The notes beneath the pieces were generated by a model. The model saw only the letters and a program-made list of their open reading frames with translations, ran no database searches and was not told where the DNA came from. Positions 1 to 7,366 of a stretch of 56,794 nucleotides of DNA are shown piece by piece. The stretch is from positions 1 through 56,794 of the forward strand of contig ONBH01000012.1 in assembly GCA_900316005.1 (NCBI GenBank), given 5' to 3'. Position numbers and translations under genes: made by a program. This DNA comes from an uncultured Bacteroidales bacterium. GTDB lineage: Bacteria > Bacteroidota > Bacteroidia > Bacteroidales > Paludibacteraceae. The number at the start of each line of letters is the position of its first letter. The first letter of the stretch is position 1.

Positions 1-233
1 AGCTGATCATCCTCGTCTATCTCGCCATCTTTGTAGGTCATCTCGCCGGTTGCATCATCATAATCGATGAGTCCCTTCTCTTCCATGTAGTCATCTACTT
101 TGTCTAAAACAAAGAGTACATCATCAGGCGTCATGCCGGCGCGATCTTCTTCAGGAATATTATTCCAGATAAATTCCACTTCGGCCCTTTCTTCGGGGGC
201 CATAAGTGCCATTTCGGGGGTTAAATTGTCCAT
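1..233 (-). CDS. Partial small acidic protein, C-terminus beyond window
   Basis: An open frame reads leftward from ATG at 231-233 to the window edge (77 codons, no stop). It begins MDNLTPEMALMAPEERAE and continues with an acidic, helical-looking chain rich in Asp and Glu, including a DDVLFVLDKVDDYMEE stretch. There is no signal peptide or membrane segment. I do not recognise the family. It has its own sigma-AB-type promoter (boxes 262-269 and 290-293), interleaved with the cdsA promoter, which supports it as a real gene. Function unknown; the truncated end prevents a length comparison. Confidence 0.7.
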   Translation of the reverse strand, partial: MDNLTPEMALMAPEERAEVEFIWNNIPEEDRAGMTPDDVLFVLDKVDDYMEEKGLIDYDDATGEMTYKDGEIDEDDQ

Positions 234-257
234 AAATGAGATTTTTTTTCAAATTCG

Positions 258-293
258 CTTGCAAAGTTACAAAAAAAATTGTATCTTTGCAAA
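258..293. promoter_or_regulatory. Interleaved divergent promoter pair (cdsA / leftward gene)
   Basis: Plus strand: CTTG at 258-261, 20 nt, TATCTTTG at 282-289, serving cdsA. Minus strand: TTTG read from 293-290, 20 nt, TAACTTTG read from 269-262, serving the leftward gene. The -7 box of each lies next to or overlaps the -33 box of the other, so the 36-bp segment is almost palindromic and two polymerases could not bind at once. The boxes fit the Bacteroidetes primary-sigma consensus. Confidence 0.8.
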
Positions 294-318
294 TAATTTT
301 GCAAAATAGTAACGAAAC

Positions 319-1173
319 ATGTCAAATTTTCTCACACGTACGCTCTCCGGAGCCGTTTATGTTGGTCTGGTAGTGGCCTCGATACTGGTACACCCTGTAT
401 TTTTCTTCGTGCTCTTTCTGCTTTTTTCCATGTATGCCGTTTGGGAATTTCATACGCTGATGCAGTCCCCGTTAATGATTCGTGTGATCTCCGTGCTGAT
501 GGGCGGACTGCTCTTTTATCTGACATGGCTAATATTCCGCGGTTATAGCGCTGAAGTTTGTGGAGGTGTATTCATGACAGAGTTGCTGTTGCTCTTCTTT
601 ACCCTTATCTCCGTGCTGTTTATACGTCCAACGCAGGAAAAGCCGGTAAATGCCGTACTGCTATGGGGAAATATCCTTGGCAGCCTAATCATGATTGCCC
701 TACCGTTCGCGATGATGAATATATTGATGTATCATAATACCTATAAGAATGATATGGCTGCATTCCGCCTGCTGGCTCTCTTTATTACCATATGGGTGAA
801 TGACTCCGGTGCCTATTGCGTAGGCAGTCTGACTGCCAAGCGTGCGGGCGGTAATCATAAGATGTTCCCGCGCGTGAGTCCTGCCAAGAGTTGGGAAGGG
901 CTATTTGGCGGTATAGCTTTTTCGCTGTTGGCCGGTGTTATATTCTGGAAAGTAGGCTGGTTGCCGAGCTGTTGGGCCGCATTGGTCTATACATTGGTTA
1001 TCTCGGTATTCGGAACATTGGGCGATCTGATGGAAAGTCTGATGAAGCGCACGATAGGCGTGAAAGACTCCGGTCGTTTCCTGCCCGGTCACGGCGGTAT
1101 TCTGGACCGGTTTGATAGTGTGCTATTGGCTGTACCTGCTGCAACTATCTTTATGTTTATTTTCCTTATCTAA
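319..1173 (+). CDS. cdsA: Phosphatidate cytidylyltransferase
   Basis: Inner-membrane enzyme that makes CDP-diacylglycerol from phosphatidic acid and CTP, the branch point for phosphatidylethanolamine and other phospholipids. The 284-residue chain is strongly hydrophobic with about seven to eight membrane segments. The family signature sits near the C-terminus (about residues 236-265): SLMKRTIGVKDSGRFLPG followed by HGGILDRFD, with the metal-binding Asp residues. Length is normal. ATG at 319 lies about 30 nt after the TATCTTTG box. The next gene starts directly at the stop codon (TAA then TTG), so this is the first gene of an operon with an acyltransferase and a glycosyltransferase. Confidence 0.96.
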   Translation: MSNFLTRTLSGAVYVGLVVASILVHPVFFFVLFLLFSMYAVWEFHTLMQSPLMIRVISVLMGGLLFYLTWLIFRGYSAEVCGGVFMTELLLLFFTLISVLFIRPTQEKPVNAVLLWGNILGSLIMIALPFAMMNILMYHNTYKNDMAAFRLLALFITIWVNDSGAYCVGSLTAKRAGGNHKMFPRVSPAKSWEGLFGGIAFSLLAGVIFWKVGWLPSCWAALVYTLVISVFGTLGDLMESLMKRTIGVKDSGRFLPGHGGILDRFDSVLLAVPAATIFMFIFLI

Positions 1174-2055
1174 TTGCGAACCGACGTGTTGTTCTTCATC
1201 CGCATATTATCCCTTCTGCCGCTCCGCGTGCTCTATTTCTTGGGCGAATGGATTGTCTATCCGCTCTGCTACTATGTGGTGCGCTATCGTCGGCATATTG
1301 TCCGGAAGAACCTCATCAACGCTTTCCCCGAGAAAAATAAAGATGAAATCAAGCATTTAGAGCGTCGTTTCTACCATCATCTGATGGATGTAATAGCTGA
1401 AATCATCTATGGTTACCGTATCTCTGAGGAGGAGATGTTCGCACGTATGGTGTGCCTGAATCCCGAAGTAGTGGATGAATTGCTTGCGGAGAAAGGCAGT
1501 CTGATGATTTTGTTAGGGCATTATGGCAACTGGGAATGGATGCCACAGGTAGCCAAGTATTTCCAAACGTCCAATCTGATGCACTATAACATCTATCGCC
1601 GCCAGAAGTCCAAGGCTACCGACCGTGCCATGATGGCTCTGCGCGCCAAACGCGGCTGGCCTTGTATTGAGAAGAATAGTCTCTTACGCGAGATGATAGC
1701 CCAACGCAAAGATGGTATGCACAAGACGTATGGCATGATCTGCGACCAGAAACCCTCACCCCAGAACCAGCATTTCTGGACGACTTTCCTGCATCAGGAC
1801 ACCTCATTCCTCGATGGTTCGGAAGTTCTCGCCCGCAAATTCGACTATGCCACAGTCTATTGTTATATCCGCTCGCCGCGTCGCGGCTACTATGAAGTGA
1901 CTATCATTCCGCTTCGCGCAGAAGACAAACCCGAAATACAGGACTTCCCCATTACCGAGCAGTTTGCTCGTCTTCTGGAAGCTAACATCCGCGAACAGCC
2001 CGAACTCTGGCTCTGGAGTCACAACCGCTGGAAATGGAAAAAAGTTGATAATTAA
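1174..2055 (+). CDS. LpxL/HtrB-like lysophospholipid (lipid A) acyltransferase
   Basis: Member of the LpxL/HtrB-type acyltransferase family, which transfers secondary acyl chains to lipid A at the inner membrane. The HX4E motif is HYGNWE (H116, E121). The N-terminal hydrophobic segment with SLLPLRVLYFLGEW is typical of the family, as is the approximately 290-residue length. The only start that keeps this conserved N-terminus is TTG at 1174, immediately after the cdsA stop; the first in-frame ATG would remove about 70 residues. The last three codons (V-D-N-stop) are made by a heptanucleotide repeat that continues into the spacer. The exact acyl acceptor cannot be told from sequence. Confidence 0.9.
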   Translation: MRTDVLFFIRILSLLPLRVLYFLGEWIVYPLCYYVVRYRRHIVRKNLINAFPEKNKDEIKHLERRFYHHLMDVIAEIIYGYRISEEEMFARMVCLNPEVVDELLAEKGSLMILLGHYGNWEWMPQVAKYFQTSNLMHYNIYRRQKSKATDRAMMALRAKRGWPCIEKNSLLREMIAQRKDGMHKTYGMICDQKPSPQNQHFWTTFLHQDTSFLDGSEVLARKFDYATVYCYIRSPRRGYYEVTIIPLRAEDKPEIQDFPITEQFARLLEANIREQPELWLWSHNRWKWKKVDN

Positions 2056-2071
2056 TAATTGACAGTTGACA
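2044..2071 (+). repeat. Heptad spacer, TTGAYAR type
   Basis: Four 7-bp units GTTGATA, ATTAATA, ATTGACA, GTTGACA. They encode the last codons and stop of the acyltransferase and fill most of the 25-bp gap to the ATG of the next gene. Each unit contains TGA or TAA on the coding strand. Confidence 0.8.
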
Positions 2072-2080
2072 TTTATTCTT

Positions 2081-3127
2081 ATGAAGTGTTCTGTTGTTAT
2101 ATTGAATTGGAACGGCGCCACGATGCTGCGTCGCTACCTTCCTTCGGTTATTGAACATACGCAAGACTCGGATTATGAAATCGTCGTAGCCGATAATGGC
2201 AGTACAGATGAAAGCCTGCAAGTGATAGAAGAGGTTAATCGATCTGCCGCTAAGCCCATTCGCACGATTTTATTCGAAGAAAACTATGGTTTTGCTGAAG
2301 GCTACAACCGCGCTTTGCAGCAGATTGAAGCCGAATACTGTGTGCTGCTCAACTCGGATGTAGCAGTTACAGATGGCTGGTTGCGACACCTGACGGACTA
2401 CCTTGACGCGCATCCTGATGTAGCTGCCGTGCAACCCAAGATTCGTGCTTGGCAACCAAAGTTCCAACCTGCAGAAGGTGCCGAACCCGTGGAGCGATTC
2501 GAGCACGCCGGAGCTGCCGGCGGGTATATGGATTACCTGGGTTATCCTTTCTGCCGCGGACGGATAATGAGTTACGTAGAGGAAGACCATGGTCAGTATG
2601 ACACAACGCAACCTGTATTCTGGACCTCGGGCGCGTGCATGTGCGCGCGTACGCGAATATATAAGGAGTGTGGCGGATTGGATGCCGACTTCTTTGCGCA
2701 TATGGAAGAGATAGACCTCTGCTGGCGTATGAACAGCCGCGGTTGGAAATTGGTCTGTGTGCCCGATAGCGTGGTGTATCACCTGGGCGGAGGAGCCTTG
2801 CCGTATGAGAGTCCACGCAAGCTCTTCCTCAACTTCCGCAACTCGCTCCTCATGCTCTATAAGAATCTTCCCACCAGCCGTCTATGCCCGACGCTTGTAG
2901 CACGTTGTTTCCTGGATTATGTAGCCGTCATGCAGTATTTGCTGAAAGGTCAGGGTCAAAACGCCAAAGCAGTTATTCAGGCACGTATGGCTTACCACAA
3001 GATGCGTTCTTCATACCGACAAAAACGCCAAGAGAACCTCGCGCTTGCCGTAGAAACATTCCCGTCCATCATTTATCGCCGATCCATCATCTTCGATTGG
3101 TTCATTCGTCGTCGCCGCACATACTGA
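2081..3127 (+). CDS. Glycosyltransferase family 2 (rhamnosyltransferase-like)
   Basis: GT-A fold GT2 enzyme of 348 residues, probably acting at the cytoplasmic membrane in surface-glycan assembly. It starts MKCSVVILNWNGA, has ADNGSTDES near residue 37, the metal-binding LLNSDV near residue 95 and the acceptor-side block GGLDADFFAHMEEIDLCWR near 200, the usual order for the WbbL-like subgroup. The ATG at 2081 is preferred over an upstream in-frame TTG at 2066, which lies inside the heptad repeat. It is the third gene of the cdsA operon. Donor and acceptor sugars cannot be inferred. Confidence 0.9.
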   Translation: MKCSVVILNWNGATMLRRYLPSVIEHTQDSDYEIVVADNGSTDESLQVIEEVNRSAAKPIRTILFEENYGFAEGYNRALQQIEAEYCVLLNSDVAVTDGWLRHLTDYLDAHPDVAAVQPKIRAWQPKFQPAEGAEPVERFEHAGAAGGYMDYLGYPFCRGRIMSYVEEDHGQYDTTQPVFWTSGACMCARTRIYKECGGLDADFFAHMEEIDLCWRMNSRGWKLVCVPDSVVYHLGGGALPYESPRKLFLNFRNSLLMLYKNLPTSRLCPTLVARCFLDYVAVMQYLLKGQGQNAKAVIQARMAYHKMRSSYRQKRQENLALAVETFPSIIYRRSIIFDWFIRRRRTY

Positions 3128-3132
3128 TTTAT

Positions 3133-3300
3133 GGAGCCCCCGACACGGCTTTGCCGTGGTGGGGAGAGCGGAGTTGCCAATCAGACTTCACGGGGCCCCC
3201 GAAAGCTCTGAAAGAGGTTTTGGGGAGAGCGGAGGCCCGAGTCGCCTGTCGATTTAGCGTAGCGGTATCGACCATTGCGACCTCGGAGCCGATCGCGAGA
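3133..3300. repeat. Structured dispersed repeat, copy A (two hairpin units plus AGCGNAGCG module)
   Basis: Two units with conserved flanks occur in tandem. Unit 1 (3133-3173) is CCCCCGA, a perfect hairpin CACGGC-TTT-GCCGTG (3144-3158), then GTGGGGAGAGCGGAG. Unit 2 (3192-3234) has the same flanks around a different hairpin (CTCT-GAA-AGAG core). Then follows 3235-3290: outer stem CCGAG/CTCGG, inner stem GTCGC/GCGAC, terminal hairpin GTCGAT (3248-3253) / ATCGAC (3267-3272) enclosing TTAGCGTAGCGGT. Copy B (25047-25140) shares the flanks and the second module at high identity. Copy A abuts the 3' end of tRNA-Gly. Confidence 0.75.
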
Positions 3301-3303
3301 GAG

Positions 3304-3374
3304 AGCGGCTTACGGGAGTCGGACCCGCCTCCTCAGCTTGGGAAGCTGATGCACTACCGATGTGCTAAAGCCGC
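3304..3374 (-). tRNA. tRNA-Gly (anticodon CCC)
   Basis: Read on the minus strand from 3374: acceptor GCGGCTT pairs with AAGCCGC, D stem GCAC/GTGC, anticodon stem TCAGC/GCTGA around loop TTCCCAA (anticodon CCC), T stem GCGGG/CCCGT with loop TCCGACT, and discriminator T as expected for bacterial tRNA-Gly. CCA is not encoded. Its own promoter lies upstream at 3393-3424. The structured repeat copy A follows the 3' end. Confidence 0.95.
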
Positions 3375-3392
3375 ATGGTTGAATTGCGACTG

Positions 3393-3424
3393 CAAAAGTA
3401 CTACAAAATTTTGATATATGCAAA
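3393..3424 (-). promoter_or_regulatory. Promoter of tRNA-Gly
   Basis: On the minus strand TTTG (3424-3421), 20 nt, TACTTTTG (3400-3393), about 19 nt before the tRNA 5' end. The -33 box is extended as TTTGCATATATC. Confidence 0.8.
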
Positions 3425-3469
3425 TTATTGCGACAAAAAATATATTTTTTAAGCGAATATGTACAAAAA

Positions 3470-3501
3470 TTTGCATATATCAGAAAAAAGTTGTAATTTT
3501 G
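3470..3501 (+). promoter_or_regulatory. Promoter of the ABC permease pair
   Basis: TTTG (3470-3473), 20 nt, TAATTTTG (3494-3501), 18 nt before the ATG at 3520. The -33 box again reads TTTGCATAT. Confidence 0.8.
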
Positions 3502-3519
3502 TCGGCTAATTGAGTAAAA

Positions 3520-4374
3520 ATGGCAGAGACAAAGGAAAATTGGGACATGGTCATCACGCCGAAAGACCGCTTGCTGACGCTGGATTACAAGGAAATATGG
3601 CGCTACCGCGACATGTTTTACCTATTTGTCATGCGTAACTTCCGCACGGCGTACAAGCAGACCATTCTCGGTCCACTCTGGTTCCTCATCACCCCCATCC
3701 TATCCGTTATTGTGTATGTAGCTGTCTTTGGCGGTATTGCCAATATACCGACGGACGGACTGCCTCCGGTATTGTTTTACCTATTGGGTATATCGGTTTG
3801 GGGGTATTTTGCCAGTTGCCTGAGTTCTACATCCAACTCCTTTGTATCCAATGCCGATATATTCGGCAAAGTCTATTTTCCGCGTATTATCATGCCGTTG
3901 GTTGCTGTCACAACCAATCTCCTTTCCTTTGCAATTCAATTAGGCATCTTTTTTGCGTTTTACATTTATTACGCATGTACCGGTACTGAGCTGATTATTC
4001 GTTGGCAAATTGTACTATTCCCTCTTTTGATGCTGATACTGGCTTTGATGGCAGTAGGCTTCGGCATGATTGTTTCGTCGTTTACCACCAAGTATCGTGA
4101 CCTGCAGATTATGTTCAACAAGGTCATTTCGCTTTGGGTTTATATAACGCCTGTCATTTATCCCATGAGTTTTGTGGAGAACGAGAAGTTGCATCTGGCC
4201 ATGTCGCTCAATCCGGTAACGCCAATCGTCGAGGCTATTCGGTATTCGCTTTTGGGGCAAGGTCAATTCTCCTGGCTCTGGCTCGGCTATAGTGTGCTGA
4301 TGACTATCGTGCTGCTAATGATAGGCTTGGTACTATTCAACAAGGTTCAAAAATCATTTATGGATACGGTCTGA
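3520..4374 (+). CDS. ABC-2 type polysaccharide export permease (Wzm-like), first of a pair
   Basis: Membrane subunit of a polysaccharide or O-antigen ABC exporter (ABC-2/Wzm family, 284 residues, six predicted membrane segments). Family landmarks are an amphipathic N-terminus, RNFRTAYKQTILGPLWFLITP near residue 45, FGKVYFPR near 118, KYRDLQ near 190 and NPVTPIVEAIRYSLLG near 230. Its stop overlaps the ATG of a second, clearly related permease by one base (TGATG). No ATP-binding subunit (Wzt) lies beside it in this window. The pair may form a heterodimeric channel with an ATPase encoded elsewhere; that is inference. Confidence 0.9.
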   Translation: MAETKENWDMVITPKDRLLTLDYKEIWRYRDMFYLFVMRNFRTAYKQTILGPLWFLITPILSVIVYVAVFGGIANIPTDGLPPVLFYLLGISVWGYFASCLSSTSNSFVSNADIFGKVYFPRIIMPLVAVTTNLLSFAIQLGIFFAFYIYYACTGTELIIRWQIVLFPLLMLILALMAVGFGMIVSSFTTKYRDLQIMFNKVISLWVYITPVIYPMSFVENEKLHLAMSLNPVTPIVEAIRYSLLGQGQFSWLWLGYSVLMTIVLLMIGLVLFNKVQKSFMDTV

Positions 4375-5231
4375 TGGCTAAGAAGGAAGAGCAATATTGG
4401 AATACCGTTATCTCGCCGGATAGTTATCAGAAGGGTTTGGGATTGGTTGAGTTGTGGCGCAAGAAGTACCTCATCTGGCTATTTATACGTCGTGACCTGA
4501 CGGTTCAGTTCAAGCAGACGATATTTGGTTTCGGCTGGTATTTCATCTCGCCGCTCTTCTCCGTGGTGATGTACATGATTGTGTTCGGACGCATAGCTAA
4601 CATTCCGACGGACGACATACCACAGCCGATATTCTACCTGAGCGGAATATGCCTTTGGGAGTATTTCTCCACCTGCCTGACATCCGTCTCAAACACCTTC
4701 CAGTCCAACGCCGGGCTGTACGGGAAGGTCTATTTTCCCCGACTTGTATCGCCTGTTTCTGTCGTGCTTTCCAGCCTCTTCCGCTTCTCCTTGCAGTTAG
4801 GCACATTTATTATCGTCTATCTGATTTTTGTTGCGAAGGGTGTAGATTTACATCCGAATTGGTATCTTCTCCTGTTTCCTGTCATCATTCTAACCTTGGC
4901 AGGGACGGCTCTGGGACTGGGTCTGATTGTCACTTCGCTCACGACCAAGTACCGTGACCTGACGAATGTGTTTGGCACGCTCGTCTCGCTCTGGATGTAC
5001 GCCACACCTATAGTCTATCCGCTCAGCTTCGTGACGAATCCTACCCTGCATAAGGTGATGTTGCTCAATCCGCTAACGGCTCTGATTGAGACCTTCAAAT
5101 ACGGCGCATACGGCGCCGGCTCGTTCAGCTGGACGTCATTGGCGTACAGTATCGGCTGCATGCTCGTGCTGGTACTCATCGGCACGGCACTCTTCAACCG
5201 CAAGCAGAAATACTTTATTGATACAATCTAA
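4374..5231 (+). CDS. ABC-2 type polysaccharide export permease (Wzm-like), second of a pair
   Basis: Paralogue of the preceding gene (285 residues). It has the same order of landmarks: RDLTVQFKQTIFGFGWYFISP, IANIPTDD, YGKVYFPR, KYRDLTNVFG and NPLTALIETFKYG. Start codon overlaps the previous stop, so the two are translationally coupled and probably made in equal amounts. Sequence divergence between them is high outside these blocks, so this is not a recent duplication. The substrate is unknown; O-antigen, capsule or another undecaprenyl-linked glycan is usual for the family. After the stop a palindromic repeat separates it from the convergent CNNM gene. Confidence 0.9.
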   Translation: MAKKEEQYWNTVISPDSYQKGLGLVELWRKKYLIWLFIRRDLTVQFKQTIFGFGWYFISPLFSVVMYMIVFGRIANIPTDDIPQPIFYLSGICLWEYFSTCLTSVSNTFQSNAGLYGKVYFPRLVSPVSVVLSSLFRFSLQLGTFIIVYLIFVAKGVDLHPNWYLLLFPVIILTLAGTALGLGLIVTSLTTKYRDLTNVFGTLVSLWMYATPIVYPLSFVTNPTLHKVMLLNPLTALIETFKYGAYGAGSFSWTSLAYSIGCMLVLVLIGTALFNRKQKYFIDTI

Positions 5232-5250
5232 TCGGCTGTCGGGCTGTTCA

Positions 5251-5297
5251 GAGACGGCAAGAGACATTTATAGACGGCAATGAATGCCGTCTCTACG
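5251..5297. repeat. AGAGACG palindromic repeat between convergent genes
   Basis: Perfect stem AGACGGCA (5272-5279) / TGCCGTCT (5285-5292) with loop ATGAA, preceded by a partial direct copy GAGACGGCAAGAGAC. The stop codon TAG of the minus-strand CNNM gene is formed inside its GTAGAGACG arm. A related palindrome is at 48034-48059. It could also end transcription from either side, though there is no strong U-tract. Confidence 0.65.
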
Positions 5298-6354
5298 AAT
5301 CTCTATTTTTGAGAATAGGTGACTTGAATCGTTTCTGACGTTGTTGCCAACGCTCGCGTGCATATTGCTGCATGTCTGCAAACTCATCATTCTCGTCGAT
5401 AATCTCCAGTCCGAAGATCGTCTCAATGACATCCTCCAGCGTCAAGATGCCAAGGAAGCAACCATACTCGTCGATAACAACGGCTATCTGCGACTTCTGT
5501 TTGAGCATTTGGTCGAATATGTCGCCGATGGTCTGTTCTTCGTTGAACATCGGAAGCGGACGTTTGATTTCGCCTAAGGTCTTGGTAAAATGGTCTTCTG
5601 CCAAGTCCTCCAAGGCATCAGAACGCAGGATATAACCCGTGATATATTCCGGCGAGTCGGCATAGACCGGTATACGCGAGAAATGGTCGTACCGATCGTC
5701 ATCGTAATACTCCTTGAGCGTCATCTGTTCGGGTGCAATACTGGCTACCACGCGTGGCGTCATCACATCGTACGCTTTTACCTCGTCCAGACGCATGACG
5801 TTACGGATGATTTTATTCTCGTCTTCCTCAATCACGCCTTCCTCCTCGCCAACCGAGGCGAGTGCCACCACTTCCTCGCGGCTGACGGTTGCTTCCTCGG
5901 CTTCGGGGAAGAGATGTGCTATCCACTCCATGAGTTTGACAACGGGGAACATCAGGATGATCAGGCCGGATATCGTAGCAGCGGCAAATCCGATCAGGCG
6001 TTTCCAATGGTTGGCGCCGATGGTCTTAGGGATGATTTCCGCAAAGATAAGAATGAGCAAGGTCACGATAATCGAGACCAAACCAAACCATTGGCTGCCA
6101 AAGAGTAAGGTAGCCTGTCTGCCCACACCGGCAGCGCCGATGGTATTGGCGATGGTATTGAGCGAGAGGATAGCCGCCAGAGGCCGTTCGGTCTCGGTCT
6201 TAAAGAGCCGCATACGTGCGGCAGGCTTGTAGCCTTCCTCTTCGCGAAGGGTGAGATAACTGAGCGTTGTGGACATCAGGGTGGACTCCAATATGGAGCA
6301 CAAGAACGAGACGCCTAACGCTAAAAACAGATACAGTAGTAAATATGATACCAT
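5293..6354 (-). CDS. CNNM/CorC-type (DUF21-CBS) membrane transporter
   Basis: Integral membrane protein of the hemolysin C / CNNM family, commonly linked to Mg2+ or Co2+ efflux. N-terminal DUF21 domain (about residues 1-140) has three to four hydrophobic helices and the AEIIPKTIGA motif. A tandem CBS pair follows (about 195-315; VMTPR, GYILRSDALEDL, IAVVIDEYGCFLGILTLEDV). The 353-residue form lacks the extended C-terminal CorC/HlyC domain of longer members. It is the last gene of the DUF5715 - ddh - CNNM operon, 22 nt after ddh. Its stop codon lies inside a palindromic repeat. Confidence 0.9.
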   Translation of the reverse strand: MVSYLLLYLFLALGVSFLCSILESTLMSTTLSYLTLREEEGYKPAARMRLFKTETERPLAAILSLNTIANTIGAAGVGRQATLLFGSQWFGLVSIIVTLLILIFAEIIPKTIGANHWKRLIGFAAATISGLIILMFPVVKLMEWIAHLFPEAEEATVSREEVVALASVGEEEGVIEEDENKIIRNVMRLDEVKAYDVMTPRVVASIAPEQMTLKEYYDDDRYDHFSRIPVYADSPEYITGYILRSDALEDLAEDHFTKTLGEIKRPLPMFNEEQTIGDIFDQMLKQKSQIAVVIDEYGCFLGILTLEDVIETIFGLEIIDENDEFADMQQYARERWQQRQKRFKSPILKNRDS

Positions 6355-6376
6355 TAAATAGTTATTTTCGTTTCAC

Positions 6377-7240
6377 TTAAACCATTTCACGAATGGCTTT
6401 TTCACGCTCCCAGGGGAGCAGGTCTATCGGGCGTAACTCGATGGTGGTGAAGCATCCCCACTCTGCTCGTTGGCGCATGCGATAAGCGGCTCGGGCGCAG
6501 GATGTCATCATCTGACCGGTCAGGGCGGGATTGTTGATACGCATCGTAAAGTCGATTTGCTCATCAGGCGTGTCGCCCGAGAGGCCATTCCGCTCGATAT
6601 GCACACCGTGGTTGGTGGTGTTAATGGCTGCCACAGAGGGCACGAGTTCTACCTCGGTATCGTCGTGCGCAAAGTAGTCGTCACGCAGGATGGCTGCCTT
6701 CACTTGTTCAAAGTCATAACCTTCCTCTATCTCGATATACACATGTCGGTTGTGTTTACCCTTGCCTGCAGGAAGGGTCATAGACAAGGCATCCTTCACG
6801 CCTGCAATGGCCTTGGCGGCTACCGTATGGCCCATCGAACGGCCCGGGCCGAAGTTGGTATAGCCCACGCCCTCGGGAACAAGAGCCGTCATGATGGCGC
6901 GGATCATGGAGTCCGACCCCGGATCCCAACCGGCGGAGATGATAGCAACGGCCTTGCCCTCGCGGCAAATGGGGGTAAGGTTTTCCGCTAAGGGGTAAAT
7001 CTCGCCATGTATATCAAAGGAGTCTATGGTGCATATTCCTTTGTTCAGGAATAGTGGTGCCCACTCTTGTACCTCGCGTGTCGGGGTACAAAGCAGTACC
7101 ACATCGGGTTCGGATGCGATAACGCGGTCCGCCTCATCGTGGTGGAATACACCCACAAGGGTCATATCTTGGGCTTTACGGATAGCAGCCTCTGCTGCAT
7201 GGCCTATATTGCCGTACCCGAAAATTGCAATCTTTATCAT
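6377..7240 (-). CDS. ddh: meso-diaminopimelate D-dehydrogenase
   Basis: NADPH-dependent enzyme that converts tetrahydrodipicolinate directly to meso-diaminopimelate, for lysine and peptidoglycan. It begins MIKIAIFGYGNIGHA with the Rossmann GxGxxG (residues 8-13); SAGWDPGSDSMIRAI near residue 123 and NFGPGRSMGHTVAAKAI near 150 are family blocks. The 287-residue length is slightly under the usual ~300-325. ATG at 7240 is chosen; an in-frame TTG six bases upstream belongs to the heptad repeat that fills the gap to the upstream DUF5715 gene. The start codon itself emerges from the repeat (GATAATGATAAAG on the coding strand). Confidence 0.93.
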   Translation of the reverse strand: MIKIAIFGYGNIGHAAEAAIRKAQDMTLVGVFHHDEADRVIASEPDVVLLCTPTREVQEWAPLFLNKGICTIDSFDIHGEIYPLAENLTPICREGKAVAIISAGWDPGSDSMIRAIMTALVPEGVGYTNFGPGRSMGHTVAAKAIAGVKDALSMTLPAGKGKHNRHVYIEIEEGYDFEQVKAAILRDDYFAHDDTEVELVPSVAAINTTNHGVHIERNGLSGDTPDEQIDFTMRINNPALTGQMMTSCARAAYRMRQRAEWGCFTTIELRPIDLLPWEREKAIREMV

Positions 7241-7366
7241 TATCAATTATCAATTATTAATTATCAACTATCAATTATCAACTATCGTACGGCTTTAGCC
7301 GATCGTTCGAGGCTTTGCCGAGATAAGAATTATCAACTATCAATTATCAACTATCAATTAGTCCCT
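7241..7366. repeat. Composite heptad-hairpin-heptad element, intergenic copy
   Basis: Tandem TATCAAY heptamers (7241-7285) flank a 44-bp core (7286-7329: CGTACGGCTTTAGCCGATCG, then TTCGAGGCTTTGCCGAGATA, then AGAA), followed by more heptamers (7330-7359). The core contains CGGCT-TT-AGCCG. On the minus (coding) strand the repeat reads TTGATAR, supplies the DUF5715 stop codon and runs up to the ddh start. A copy of the core with the same flanks lies in-frame inside the DUF3109 gene at 27249-27345. Confidence 0.85.

Noticed and set aside
2884..3414. Long open frame across the GT2 3' end and tRNA-Gly
   Set aside because: It overlaps a clear GT2 gene, the structured repeat and a tRNA; its translation is low-complexity and lacks family motifs.
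7286..7329. Classical insertion sequence or MITE
   Set aside because: No transposase, no clear terminal inverted repeats and no target duplication are visible; described as a composite repeat instead.
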